Shown here: in pieces, positions 25,449 through 34,691 of the stretch
Numbering within the stretch: position 1 is the stretch's first letter
Layout of the letters: every line of letters begins with the position of its first letter
Assembly (NCBI RefSeq): GCF_023806465.1
Contig: NZ_JAMSLS010000003.1
Span: 124,001-188,000, forward strand
Origin: Thermomicrobium sp. CFH 73360
GTDB lineage: Bacteria; Chloroflexota; Chloroflexia; Thermomicrobiales; Thermomicrobiaceae
DNA: 64,000 nucleotides
Reading direction: 5' to 3'
Position numbers and translations under genes: made by a program
The notes under the pieces: model-generated
Database searches by the model: none
Told to the model about the DNA's origin: nothing
The model's input: the letters and a program-made list of their open reading frames with translations, nothing else

Positions 25449-26783
25449 ATGCCCAAGACAACGGCACCACAACCCGCTCTGCCCAATGAGCTCGCTATGC
25501 GACCACTCACTCCACGTGAGCAACGGCGGGTTCGTCAGAGCTTTCTCTTCGGTGTCGCCAACGGCGGGCTGCTCCTTTTCGGCGATGCGCTCATCCATCC
25601 GGTGCTGGTCCTCTCACTCTTCGTGGCTCGCTTGACCGATAACGCGGTCCTAATTGGTCTCGTTCCAGCACTCAGTGTCGGCCTTTGGTTTCTCCCGCAG
25701 GCGCTCGCCGCGGCCTTCGTGGAGGGACGCCGCCGACAGCTTCCATGGGCCACATGGGGTGGTGTAGCTCGCGCTCTAGCGATCGGGATCCTCGCCGCTG
25801 CTGTGCTTGCTGGGGGGATCGAGCCAAGTGGGCGTTTCCTCCTTGTCTTCTTCCTCTGCTATGCAGCTTACAACGTGGCTGCCGGTTTCGCTTTTGTCCC
25901 TCTCGTGGAGCTCTCCGCCCGCGCTATCCCCACTGATCGCCGCGGGTTCTTCTTCAGCCAGCGTAACCTGTGGGGCTCACTCCTCGCCTTGCTCGCCGGT
26001 CTCATCGTCCAACGTGCCCTCGCTGCCGACGTGAGCGGTTTTGCCGTCCTCTTTGCCGGTTCTTTCGCCGCCCTCGCTCTGGCTGCCTACACGACGCTCT
26101 GGATTGTGGAACGCCCGATGCCCCACCGCGCACGCCCCTTACGGGAGTGGCTTGAAGGACTCCCAAAGCTTCTCGTCCGTCGTCCCGTGCGCCGCTTCTT
26201 ACTCTTCCGCTCCCTGCTTGCTCTCTCGACCATCGCTGATCCCTTCTTTATCGTCTACGCTCAGGTCATCCTCGGTGTCCCGGCCGCGACGGTTGGCCTC
26301 TACCTCGCACTCTCAGCGATTGCGCGGGTGCTCACGAACCCCCTGTGGGGCTGGGTCGTCGAGCGCTGGGGTAACCGTCAACTCCTCCAGCTCGCTACCC
26401 TCGTTCGACTCTTGATGCCGCTCATTGCGCTCGGGGTGCACCCCTTGGCCACGTGGGAGCGCATCGCTTCCCTTGCGGGTAACTCCGAGCGGGTAATTTT
26501 CCTTGCTTTCGCCGTGGTCTTCGTCGCCTACGGCGCGACCCTCTCAGCGCAGATGCTCGCCAACTTCACCGCAGTCTTGGAGTTGGCTCGACCAGACGAA
26601 CGTCCGACTCTGGTCGGGACTACAAACTCCATCCTGGGAATTGTTGCGCTTGTCCCAATGCTCGGCGGTGTCGTGGTTGACCGCCTCGGTTTCCCTGCAG
26701 TGTTCCTACTCGCTCTTGTTCTCACGCTTCTTGCACTCGCGACGAGTGGTCTGTTGCCACGGCCGCGACCGGTTGCTCGGTAA
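25449..26783 (+). CDS. MFS transporter
   Basis: A 444-residue membrane carrier of the major facilitator superfamily with about twelve hydrophobic segments in two groups separated by a cytoplasmic stretch around residues 225-255 (RPLREWLEGLPKLLVRRPVR). The A-loop motif between helices 2 and 3 is weak, and the second-half counterpart GWVVERWGNRQLL near residues 297-309 is clearer. It resembles uncharacterised MFS proteins of Chloroflexota with the SFLFGVANGGLLLFGDALIHP start. Substrate and direction are unknown. The ATG at 25449 lacks a strong ribosome-binding site; ATG 25497 is an alternative. Confidence 0.83.
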   Translation: MPKTTAPQPALPNELAMRPLTPREQRRVRQSFLFGVANGGLLLFGDALIHPVLVLSLFVARLTDNAVLIGLVPALSVGLWFLPQALAAAFVEGRRRQLPWATWGGVARALAIGILAAAVLAGGIEPSGRFLLVFFLCYAAYNVAAGFAFVPLVELSARAIPTDRRGFFFSQRNLWGSLLALLAGLIVQRALAADVSGFAVLFAGSFAALALAAYTTLWIVERPMPHRARPLREWLEGLPKLLVRRPVRRFLLFRSLLALSTIADPFFIVYAQVILGVPAATVGLYLALSAIARVLTNPLWGWVVERWGNRQLLQLATLVRLLMPLIALGVHPLATWERIASLAGNSERVIFLAFAVVFVAYGATLSAQMLANFTAVLELARPDERPTLVGTTNSILGIVALVPMLGGVVVDRLGFPAVFLLALVLTLLALATSGLLPRPRPVAR

Positions 26784-26784
26784 G

Positions 26785-26822
26785 CAGGCACCGGCGTATT
26801 CCCTATCTCTGCCGCGTGCCTG
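26785..26822 (+). terminator. Hairpin after the MFS gene
   Basis: CAGGCAC (26785-26791) plus CGGC pairs with GCCG and GTGCCTG (26816-26822), with one bulged base and a 15-base loop, directly after the MFS stop. There is no T run, so this is a weak or factor-dependent terminator candidate. Confidence 0.35.
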
Positions 26823-27072
26823 ATTCGCACCCTGCTTCTCCGCAACGGTTCCGGTACGGTCAGATCGACCGAGGCGACACACGATGCCGTCTCTGGAACT
26901 CTCGGCGCTACGGCTGTGAACTCGTCTGCTGCGGTGTTGCCGATCCGCCGCCGATACGGAACGAGGGGGAAGAAGTACGCAAGGACTGGTAGAATCCTTC
27001 TCAAGAGCGGACTTCCGCGACCAGCGAGCGGATGGACGCAGCGCCACACGTGAACGGGGCAAGACGAACGGT

Positions 27073-28512
27073 ATGCATCTTCTCGATCGGATCCGTCAGT
27101 CCCGTGAGCTTCTTGTTCTGACTGCGCTTCTTGCGCTCCTATCAGGCTATACGCTGCTCCATCTCGCGCATATCCTCACCCCATTTATTGTCGCAGCTGT
27201 CTTTGCCTATCTTGTCTATCCCCTCGTCGACTGGGTTGAACGCCGGACGCACTTCCCGCGTGCCCTCGTCGTTCTGGCGCTCTATGTGTTCCTCGGAACT
27301 GCGCTTGTCGTCGGTGGGATGCTCATCGCTCCCTCACTTGGACAGCAACTGCGTGCCCTCGTCCGTACGATTCCCGAGGTCATTGAAGCGATTGATCGCC
27401 GACTGGCCAGCACGCCCGAACTCCGCATCGGTGAGTTCGTGATCGATACACGCGCACTTGTTTCTCGACTCGACACTCTCGCCCAGTCGCTAACTGATCG
27501 CTTTAGTCAAGAAGCAGTGCCACTTGTCCTCGCGACTTTCGAGGCACTGATCAAATCCTTTGTCTTTTTCCTCGTCAGCTTTTATGGACTCCTCCAGGGT
27601 CGCACCCTGGTCACACGACTACGCGCATTGGCGCCGCGTCGTCACCAACGAACGGTCGGCCGCATTCTCGGTCAGGTTGACGCAACCTTCCGCGCCTACG
27701 TCCGAGCCCAGCTGGTGCTGTTCCTCCTTATGGCTACAGCCACCTACATCGCCCTCAGCATCTTGCAGGTGAAATATCGGCTCGCTCTCGCCATCGCCAC
27801 CGGTCTCCTCGAGTTGATTCCCTTCGTGGGGCCTTGGACAGCAGGCTCCATTGCGGTCAGCGTGGCCCTCACCCAAGGAAGCGCACCGTTCGGGTGGTCG
27901 TCGCTCCAGCTTGCGGTCGTGGTGGCACTCGTCTATCTCGTCCTCCGCGTGCTGGAAGACCATTTTGTTATCCCTCAACTGGTCGGGCATTTCGTGCGGT
28001 TGCATCCGGTTGTCGTCCTCTTTGGGGTGCTGGCCGGTGCAAGCGTGGCCGGAATCCTGGGCTTGCTCCTTGCTGTGCCTGTTCTGGCAGCACTGAAGAT
28101 CATCTTTCTGACCGTTCTTGAAGAGCTGCGTCACCCGCCACCGCGGCAGATCGTCACCGTGCGCGACCGCACGCTCCTGCCTCAGCTTGCCGAGTGGATC
28201 ACAGCACCAGCGCGCCGCGACGTGTTGCTTCTCGTTCCGCACGCGACTCTCACTTGGGATGACCTACCGTATCTCCAAACGGTCAGCCGCAATGCGCTGG
28301 AGCACGATGTCGAAGTCCTTGTGGTCACTCCGGATCCGGTCGCCAGCAGCCTGGCCACGGCGGTCGGGCTGCCAGTGGTGACTCGGTTGCCCAGCGGCTG
28401 GGGTGCCGAGGCTGACCTCATTGAAGAGTTGGCACCTCCTGCGGCGGGTGGACATCAACGTCCTCTTCAAGAGAGCCTGTCGGCGGGGTCTGTGGAACAG
28501 CGATCAGGGTAA
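27073..28512 (+). CDS. AI-2E-family permease with extra C-terminal domain
   Basis: A 479-residue membrane protein of the AI-2E exporter/PerM/TqsA family. The permease part (residues 1-355) has eight or so helices with family marks: an N-terminal helix pair, VFAYLVYPLVDWVE, a periplasmic helical part around 80-150, and the C-terminal core LELIPFVGPWTAGSIAV and VLRVLEDHFVIPQLVGH. The remaining 120 residues are soluble and contain DVLLLVPHATLTWDDLPYLQ and VEVLVVTPDPVASSLATAVG, an alternating strand/helix pattern like a Rossmann-type domain. That tail is not part of usual family members. The gene ends 15 bases before the aldehyde dehydrogenase, indicating an operon. Transport substrate is unknown. 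Confidence 0.86.
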   Translation: MHLLDRIRQSRELLVLTALLALLSGYTLLHLAHILTPFIVAAVFAYLVYPLVDWVERRTHFPRALVVLALYVFLGTALVVGGMLIAPSLGQQLRALVRTIPEVIEAIDRRLASTPELRIGEFVIDTRALVSRLDTLAQSLTDRFSQEAVPLVLATFEALIKSFVFFLVSFYGLLQGRTLVTRLRALAPRRHQRTVGRILGQVDATFRAYVRAQLVLFLLMATATYIALSILQVKYRLALAIATGLLELIPFVGPWTAGSIAVSVALTQGSAPFGWSSLQLAVVVALVYLVLRVLEDHFVIPQLVGHFVRLHPVVVLFGVLAGASVAGILGLLLAVPVLAALKIIFLTVLEELRHPPPRQIVTVRDRTLLPQLAEWITAPARRDVLLLVPHATLTWDDLPYLQTVSRNALEHDVEVLVVTPDPVASSLATAVGLPVVTRLPSGWGAEADLIEELAPPAAGGHQRPLQESLSAGSVEQRSG

Positions 28513-28527
28513 GCGAGGAGGTGGTGG

Positions 28528-30000
28528 ATGTCGGCTGGTGCGGTCCGTCGCTACCGGAATTACATTGGCGGTGAGTGGGTTGAGCCAAGCAGCGGTGAGT
28601 ATCGCCCAGATATTGACCCAGCCGATTCGCGAGTGGTGCTTGGTGAGTTCCCGCGTTCCACCACGGCTGACGTCGATCGTGCCGTCCAGGCCGCAGCGGC
28701 TGCCTTCCCGACCTGGAGCCGTCTCTCTGGCCCCCAGCGTGCCGCAATCTTGCACAAAGCAGCCAATATCTTGGAGGCGCGTGCACAGGAGATCGGCGAA
28801 GCCCTCACTCGCGAGGAGGGGAAGACCATTAGCGAAGGTGTCGGCGAAGTCCTGCGCGGCGTCGCCATCCTTCGCTACTTCGCTGGCGAGCCACTCCGAG
28901 CTCTCGGTGAGGTCTACTCGGCCACGAATCCTGACACTTTCCTCTATACCGAGCGCGTTCCGCTCGGAGTCGTCGGTGTGATCACTCCCTGGAATTTTCC
29001 TGTCGCCATTCCACTGTGGAAGCTTGCCCCTTGCCTCGCCTTTGGGAATACCGCCGTCTTCAAGCCAGCTGAACTCACGCCGCTGACTGCTCACCTCATC
29101 GTCGAAGTCTTCATCGAGGCTGGATTACCGCCTGGCGTGCTCAACCTCGTCCACGGCCCCGGCTCGGTCGTCGGCGAGGCGATCGCCCGGCACCCCAAGG
29201 TGAACGCGATCACCTTCACCGGCTCGAACGCGGTTGGTCGACACCTCTATCAGATCGCCAGTGAGCGCGGTGCCAAGGTACAGCTGGAGCTCGGCGGCAA
29301 AAATCCGGTCATCGTCGCCGAGGATGCTGACCTCGACTTCGCTGTAGAGCTGACGACGTCGGGCGCTTTCCGGTCGACCGGTCAGAAATGTACTGCGACC
29401 TCGCGTGTGATTGTGCTCGAGCCCCTACTGCGTGACTTCACCCAGAAGCTGGTCGAGCGCGCTCGGTCACTGAAGGTTGGCCCCGGCATCGATCCCACGG
29501 TCTACATGGGGCCGCTAGTTTCAGAGGAGCAGCGCCAGCGTGTGCTCGGGTACATCGAGATTGGCGAGCAGGAAGGCGCTCGATTGCTCACCGGCGGCCA
29601 CGAGCTCGCCGAGGGTGACCTACGCTACGGCTATTTCGTGGCTCCCACGGTCTTCGCCGATGTCGAACCAGGAATGCGCATCGCCCAGGAGGAAATTTTC
29701 GGCCCCGTCGTCGGAATCATCCGGGCTCGCAGTCTCGACGAGGCGATCGAGATCGCCAATGGCGTCCCCTATGGTCTCTCCGCCTCTCTCGTGACGCGTG
29801 ATATCCGCAGAGCCTTCCAGTTCGCCCGAGCGATTCAGGCAGGCGTCGTCCATATCAACTCGGAAACGGCTGGTGCCGAGCCACACGTCCCCTTCGGGGG
29901 TATGAAGGCCTCAAGTTCCTACTCACGTGAGCAAGGGCGGGCCGCGCAGGAATTTTTCACGCAGACCAAGACGGTGTACTTTGACCTTCCACCCGCCTGA
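28528..30000 (+). CDS. Aldehyde dehydrogenase, probable 2,5-dioxovalerate (KGSA) type
   Basis: A 490-residue NAD(P)-dependent aldehyde dehydrogenase. Asn156 (PWNF), Glu254 (LELGGKNP) and catalytic Cys288 ([11 protein letters not shown]) are present. The stretch [16 protein letters not shown] and the late [17 protein letters not shown] are typical of alpha-ketoglutaric semialdehyde dehydrogenases that finish non-phosphorylating sugar-acid routes (arabinose, xylose or glucarate), rather than of betaine aldehyde dehydrogenases. No other genes of such a route are in the window, so the substrate is an inference from motif resemblance. A strong terminator follows. Confidence 0.88.
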   Translation: MSAGAVRRYRNYIGGEWVEPSSGEYRPDIDPADSRVVLGEFPRSTTADVDRAVQAAAAAFPTWSRLSGPQRAAILHKAANILEARAQEIGEALTREEGKTISEGVGEVLRGVAILRYFAGEPLRALGEVYSATNPDTFLYTERVPLGVVGVITPWNFPVAIPLWKLAPCLAFGNTAVFKPAELTPLTAHLIVEVFIEAGLPPGVLNLVHGPGSVVGEAIARHPKVNAITFTGSNAVGRHLYQIASERGAKVQLELGGKNPVIVAEDADLDFAVELTTSGAFRSTGQKCTATSRVIVLEPLLRDFTQKLVERARSLKVGPGIDPTVYMGPLVSEEQRQRVLGYIEIGEQEGARLLTGGHELAEGDLRYGYFVAPTVFADVEPGMRIAQEEIFGPVVGIIRARSLDEAIEIANGVPYGLSASLVTRDIRRAFQFARAIQAGVVHINSETAGAEPHVPFGGMKASSSYSREQGRAAQEFFTQTKTVYFDLPPA

Positions 30001-30031
30001 ACACCCGTGCCGGACTTCCTCCGGCCCTGTC

Positions 30032-30069
30032 CATCCCGTCCCGCATGCGAAACGGGACGGGATGCTTTG
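30032..30069 (+). terminator. Strong terminator after the aldehyde dehydrogenase gene
   Basis: CATCCCGTCCCG (30032-30043) and CGGGACGGGATG (30053-30064) form a perfect 12-bp stem with a 9-base loop, followed by CTTTGT. It lies 31 bases after the stop and isolates the next gene. Confidence 0.82.
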
Positions 30070-30147
30070 TCCGTACAGTTGACAACTTGATGGCGAGTGA
30101 CAACACTCCGACCAACGACCTGAGATTCTATCCCCTGGGGGCGTGCC

Positions 30148-32322
30148 ATGTGCTCCGCGTACACGCTCGCAGCCTCGCAGACGTTCTTGAATTCCTTCAC
30201 CGTCCTCTCACGCGCAAATCAAGAACGCCTCATCCGGAAGCTCCCGGAACTCCGCGCTGATCCCCATCCCGATGGGACAGATCACAAGCGACGTCTCGAG
30301 AAGTACCACGACGTGTACCGTCTGCGGGTTGGCGATTATCGCGTCTTCTACCGCATTCGGAACGATTGCGTTGTTGTCCTCCTCGGTGTCGAGCACCGGA
30401 AAGATGCCTACCGGCAGGAGTCACTCACCTTTGACGATCCTCCAACCCTGATCATCGAACCGGATCCGGCAGATTCACTTCCCTCCGCAACTGGACAGAA
30501 CGAGCCCCTCACCTCGTTCGACCAAGGCTCACCCGAGATCTCTTCCACGCGCCCACTTGCCCGACTGCTGACTGAACCAGACCTCGCGCGCCTCAACGTG
30601 CCCCGCGAGCGATGGCCTGCACTCCTGTCTTGCCAGACCGAGGAGCAACTGCTGGAACTCCTGCAAACGTTCCCTCCCAGCTTGGCCGAACGACTGATCG
30701 ATCTCGCCTGTGGCAAGACACTCGACGACACACTGGACGACCCGGTCTATGTGCTAAAGTCAGAGCTATCCCTGCTTGATCTTTTGCAAGGTGACGCTCC
30801 GCTCCAGTATCTCCTCGACCAGAGCCAGGAAAAGGCGCTCGAGCGTATCCGCTCCAACCCGGGCCCGTACCTCATCACTGGAGCTCCTGGTACCGGGAAG
30901 ACAGTCCTTGCACTCCTCGCCGTCTCGGTCCTACGAGAACGTGCTCAAGCGAGCGGGAATGAAGACCCACGCGTGCTCTTCGTTACCTATACTCGCGCGC
31001 TCGCCCAGACATTGACGCGTCTCGCCGAGCGCCACCCTCCACTCGCCGATCGCCTCTCGCTCACCGTGGACACGCTCGACCGACTCGTCGCTGACCTGAC
31101 ACCGGACGTCGAGATGGCCCGCGATGAGCAAGTCCGCATCTTGCTCCAGCAAGCCCGATCCCGTGCCTTCGAGCGCCCGCTCTCTCCGGATCCGCGGCGT
31201 GACCGAGCGCTCGCTTCCTCTATTCAGCGTATCAAGGACCTCTATCTCCGCACAGAAATTGAGGAAGTGATTCTCGGCCGCGGGCTCGCTTCCCTCGAAG
31301 ACTATCTGAAGGCTGATCGCACCGGACGACAGGTCGGGTTGAATGCGAACCAACGTGAAGCGATCCGGCGTGTCTACGAAGCGCTCAGTGACCTGCTCCG
31401 TGAGCAAGACCTTTACCTCCGCGAGGAGCGCCGGCAGCTCGCATTGGATATCCTGCGCCAGAACCCGGACCATCAACGGTACGATGCTGTCATTGTTGAT
31501 GAAGTCCATGACCTGAGTCTGGTCGCGTTGCGTCTTGTGCGGGAGCTCTGCCGTGATCCGGGTGCTCTCGTTTTTGTCGGTGATGTCGGCCAGTCCGTCT
31601 ACCTCCGCGGATTTCGCTGGGAACTCCTGCGCGACGAGTTGCCCAACTGCCAACAGATCTCCCTCTCAACGAATCAACGGTCAACCCCAGAAATTTTCGC
31701 CGCAGCCCAGGTCTACCTCCAGGCTATTCCGATGCGTGGCACAGCTGACCATCATCCACCTCTCGACCACCGCAAGCAGGCCGCACGGAGGCAGCCGTTA
31801 GTTGTCCTTCTCCCCGTATGGGATGCTTGGGGTCAGGCCCTCCCAAAGGTGCTTGACGAACAGCTCGCCGCGCTGCGACTCACACCAGGCCATGCTGCGA
31901 TTCTTGTCCCGACGAACGACCTTGCGCAAGAGGTTGCTTCTGCCCTCGGTACCGCTGGGTTCCCCAGCGAGGTTGTCGCACGAGGACAATCGCTCTCTAC
32001 CAACCCCTCCGTCAAAGTCTTGACCTGGCACAACGCCAAAGGCCTGGAGTTTCCGCTCGTTGTTGTCTTGATGCCTGATTGGCAGCCGCCGCCAGTTGGC
32101 TGGTCTGACATTGAGACTGATGAGCTTCGCGAAGTCGTGGCCCTCTGGCGCCGCACTGCCTACGTCGCTATGACGCGTGCGATCCGTGCACTTGTGGTGC
32201 TCCGACCGGCTGAAGGAACGAGCCCGCTCCTGCCCGGGTTTGAGGCGCCGGAATGGCAGAAGACCACGTGGGAAAACGGTGCCGCTACGAGTGATCCAGC
32301 GGCGCCGGTGTTGGCGTCCTAA
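30148..32322 (+). CDS. RelE/ParE-like toxin domain fused to UvrD-type SF1 helicase
   Basis: A 724-residue two-part protein. Residues 1-90 look like a RelE/ParE mRNA-interferase fold: a helical pair (ASQTFLNSFTVLSRANQERL, KLPELRADP), then RLEKYHDVYRLRVGDYRVFY and a final VVLLGVEHRKDAYR, keeping the Arg and Tyr residues used by RelE-type nucleases. After a disordered linker (about 95-137) and a small helical segment (138-190), a full SF1 helicase core follows: Q-motif-like LDQSQEKA, Walker A GAPGTGKT (245-252), motif Ia FVTYTRALAQTL, motif II IVDEVHD (451-455), motif III FVGDVGQSVY, motif IV STNQRSTPEI, motif V TWHNAKGLEFPLV and motif VI YVAMTRAI. It stands alone with no antitoxin gene beside it. 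Related RelE-helicase fusions exist in databases, but their job is not established; a defence or RNA/DNA repair role is inference. Confidence 0.85.
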   Translation: MCSAYTLAASQTFLNSFTVLSRANQERLIRKLPELRADPHPDGTDHKRRLEKYHDVYRLRVGDYRVFYRIRNDCVVVLLGVEHRKDAYRQESLTFDDPPTLIIEPDPADSLPSATGQNEPLTSFDQGSPEISSTRPLARLLTEPDLARLNVPRERWPALLSCQTEEQLLELLQTFPPSLAERLIDLACGKTLDDTLDDPVYVLKSELSLLDLLQGDAPLQYLLDQSQEKALERIRSNPGPYLITGAPGTGKTVLALLAVSVLRERAQASGNEDPRVLFVTYTRALAQTLTRLAERHPPLADRLSLTVDTLDRLVADLTPDVEMARDEQVRILLQQARSRAFERPLSPDPRRDRALASSIQRIKDLYLRTEIEEVILGRGLASLEDYLKADRTGRQVGLNANQREAIRRVYEALSDLLREQDLYLREERRQLALDILRQNPDHQRYDAVIVDEVHDLSLVALRLVRELCRDPGALVFVGDVGQSVYLRGFRWELLRDELPNCQQISLSTNQRSTPEIFAAAQVYLQAIPMRGTADHHPPLDHRKQAARRQPLVVLLPVWDAWGQALPKVLDEQLAALRLTPGHAAILVPTNDLAQEVASALGTAGFPSEVVARGQSLSTNPSVKVLTWHNAKGLEFPLVVVLMPDWQPPPVGWSDIETDELREVVALWRRTAYVAMTRAIRALVVLRPAEGTSPLLPGFEAPEWQKTTWENGAATSDPAAPVLAS

Positions 32323-32341
32323 GGTGTGCCAGTGTGTTGCT

Positions 32342-32369
32342 CACCGAGTCCACCCAAAGGGGCTCGGTG
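32342..32369. terminator. Hairpin between converging helicase and esterase genes
   Basis: CACCGAG (32342-32348) pairs with CTCGGTG (32363-32369) around a 14-base loop, between the helicase stop and the esterase stop. No T run is seen on either strand; a bidirectional terminator role is suggested by its position. Confidence 0.4.
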
Positions 32370-32373
32370 CGGC

Positions 32374-33270
32374 TTACACCGCTGCCCAAACGTGCTGCCG
32401 CAAGAACTGCGCGATCGTCCGCAGTGACTCCTGTGCTTCTGGGCGTTCCAAGCTCAATTGCCAGACATGCCACATCCCAGGGTAGATCGCCAGCTCCACT
32501 GGAACACCTGCTGCCCGGGCCGCGGTTGCCAGCCGCTCGGCATCGTCCCGCAGCAGTTCCTCGCCGCCGGCGTGAATCACCAATGGTGGAAGTCCGCGGA
32601 GGTCCCCGTACACCGGAGAGATGAGTGGGTGACGCGGATCTTGGCCCTTCACGTAGGCCTCATGAAACAGTGTCACGACTTCTGGCCGGAGCCACCTATC
32701 ACGCCCCCTCCGGCTACGCTCCGCTGAATCAGCAAGATCGACAACTGGGGAGAGACACGCTGCTGCGGCGGGCAGCGGAGAACCGGCGTCGCGCAGGCGT
32801 AGCAGTGTCGCGAGTGTCAAATTGCCGCCGGCAGAATCTCCCGCTATGGTGATGCGGTGTGCTCCCCAACCGGCCGCAAGCAATGTTCGGTACACCAGTG
32901 TCACATCGTCCAGCGCTGCCGGAAATGGGTGTTCGGGCGCAAGTCGATAATCGATAAGCAGTACACGCGCTGCACAAAGATGCCCCAAGGTCGCAGCGAG
33001 CCCAACATGCAAGGCCGTCCGCCCAAGAACAAAGCCGCCACCATGGAGATACACGAGCACCCAGGAAGAATCGGCTTGATCGGGGATTAACCATTCGCAG
33101 CGGATACCCCCGACATGCCAGACCTCGCGCCGAGTTCCGGGAGGTAATCGGCTAATCCGCCGAGCTCGTTCAATCATGGAGCGTGCCTCTGGCAGCGAAA
33201 GTTCTGTGCCCAGGAGTTCGGTAATAGAACGAGGCCTTCGTGGAACAGTCAGCGAGGTATTACCCGTCAT
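32374..33270 (-). CDS. Alpha/beta hydrolase, HSL family esterase (paralogue 1)
   Basis: A 298-residue carboxylesterase/lipase-like enzyme of the hormone-sensitive-lipase family. The oxyanion motif HGGG is at residues 76-79, nucleophile Ser146 in GDSAGGN, the acidic region near GGEELLRDDAE, and the catalytic His in PGMWHVWQ. The start at 33270 has AGGAGGGCC upstream. The protein is cytoplasmic (no signal peptide) and likely hydrolyses short acyl esters; natural substrates are unknown. It is clearly related to the gene at 33765-34691, sharing IDYRLAPEHP/VDYRLAPRHP, QDPRHPLISP/HDPRHPLISP and the same C-terminal end pattern. Confidence 0.91.
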   Translation of the reverse strand: MTGNTSLTVPRRPRSITELLGTELSLPEARSMIERARRISRLPPGTRREVWHVGGIRCEWLIPDQADSSWVLVYLHGGGFVLGRTALHVGLAATLGHLCAARVLLIDYRLAPEHPFPAALDDVTLVYRTLLAAGWGAHRITIAGDSAGGNLTLATLLRLRDAGSPLPAAAACLSPVVDLADSAERSRRGRDRWLRPEVVTLFHEAYVKGQDPRHPLISPVYGDLRGLPPLVIHAGGEELLRDDAERLATAARAAGVPVELAIYPGMWHVWQLSLERPEAQESLRTIAQFLRQHVWAAV

Positions 33271-33764
33271 CGCGGCCCTCCTCTCACTCGAGGTCCCGGC
33301 ATGAGTCTGCACGACAGGCAGTATGAAATCGTGACAGTGGTGTGACACTGTCTGTGTGCACAGCTGCAGGGCTGCCTGAGTGATCAGCAGGCACAAGAAG
33401 AGCGATCACTCCCAATTCGCGGAAATGAGACAAAATATTTTCCGGCTCATGATATGGTATACTCTCGTGGAGACTGTTGCCCGTAGAACCGCTTTCGCTG
33501 CATGCTCTCCGCGTTGGAGCGGCAATGGTGAGGCGGCACGTCCGTCCCGATGTGTCTACGGTTGAGCGAGCTTTGTTGGCCTCGGCCTGGAGACGAGGCC
33601 ACCTCACGAGCTTAGCTGTCTGAGCGCGCAGGGTTGCACCCACGATCACCCTGCTTCATCACGAGGGGCACCGCATACTCAGGCATCGTCCGCGGTGATC
33701 TCTCGCCGCGTATTCGCCCAGACAAACCTGGCAGCGCAGTCGAACGTTGCCTCTGGGGCGGACG
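33271..33764. other. Intergenic region between the esterase paralogues
   Basis: About 490 bp. It contains an AT-rich patch near 33430-33463 with an extended -10-like TGGTATACT at 33455-33463 on the + strand, although no rightward gene follows. The promoter of the first esterase should lie near its left end. No gene-like frame is present. Confidence 0.45.
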
Positions 33765-34691
33765 TCAGCCTGTATGGTCGGTCGGCACTGTCCTCTGCTC
33801 GTTCGCGCTGTTCAGTTGCTCCACAAGCCAGCGGGCGATCGCGTGTAGCGACTCCTGTGCCTGCGGGAGCTCAACGTTGAGCTGCCAGACATGCCACATC
33901 CGGGGGAAAATCGCGAGTTCGACTTCCACCCCTGCTGCCCGCGCGGCTGCCGCGATTCGCTCGGCATCTTCCCGCAGAAGTTCTTCCTCACCAGCATGGA
34001 TGAGGAGCGGCGGCAGCCCATGCCAGTCTCCATACAGCGGCGAGATCAACGGATGGCGTGGGTCGTGGTCAGCAATGTACGACCGGTTGAACCGTCGGAT
34101 CGCCCGCGGATGCAACACCGCATCACCGGCCACCCGGCCCTCCTGGTTGCGCGGTGTCAGGTCGCCTACCGGAGACAGGCAAGCAAGAGCGGCGGGGAGC
34201 GGGATTCTGGCATCGCGGAGCGCCATCACCATCGTGATCGCAAGGTTTCCACCCGCTGAGTCTCCAGCCACCACAATGTGCTGCGGTGCAAGTCCTTGCT
34301 CAAGGAGCCAGCGATACACTGCCAGGCAGTCTTCCAGCGCGGCTGGCCATGGATGACGCGGAGCCAGCCGGTAATCAACGAGGAGAGTCCGGAGCTCGGA
34401 TCGTCGCGCGAGTTCCGCAACCATGCGAAGATGCTGCCCGCTTAACCCGAACACAAATCCCCCACCGTGGAGATACAGCAACATTCGATCGTTTCGGCTC
34501 CCCTCAGGGACGAGCCAAACACAACGGAGACTGTCAATGCGAAGGTCCTCTCGCTTGATGTCAGGAGGGAGGATGACGCGCCGCGTGCTCTGCTCGATGA
34601 GCCAGTTGGCAATCCCAAGCGGTAAGTATGCCGAGAGAAGCCGGGCAATGCGTAGCTGCCCCCGGATCTGACCTTCAGGTGCGCTGGCCAT
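33765..34691 (-). CDS. Alpha/beta hydrolase, HSL family esterase (paralogue 2)
   Basis: A 308-residue HSL-family esterase. HGGG is at residues 75-78, Ser145 in AGDSAGGN, the acidic site in HAGEEELLREDAE, and His in PRMWHVWQLN. ATG 34691 follows GGAAGGAGAGAGG. Compared with paralogue 1 it has a longer N-terminal cap region (residues 1-45), which in this family shapes the substrate pocket. The two genes run in the same direction but are 494 bp apart, so they are probably not one transcript. A local duplication followed by divergence is the simplest reading. Confidence 0.91.
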   Translation of the reverse strand: MASAPEGQIRGQLRIARLLSAYLPLGIANWLIEQSTRRVILPPDIKREDLRIDSLRCVWLVPEGSRNDRMLLYLHGGGFVFGLSGQHLRMVAELARRSELRTLLVDYRLAPRHPWPAALEDCLAVYRWLLEQGLAPQHIVVAGDSAGGNLAITMVMALRDARIPLPAALACLSPVGDLTPRNQEGRVAGDAVLHPRAIRRFNRSYIADHDPRHPLISPLYGDWHGLPPLLIHAGEEELLREDAERIAAAARAAGVEVELAIFPRMWHVWQLNVELPQAQESLHAIARWLVEQLNSANEQRTVPTDHTG

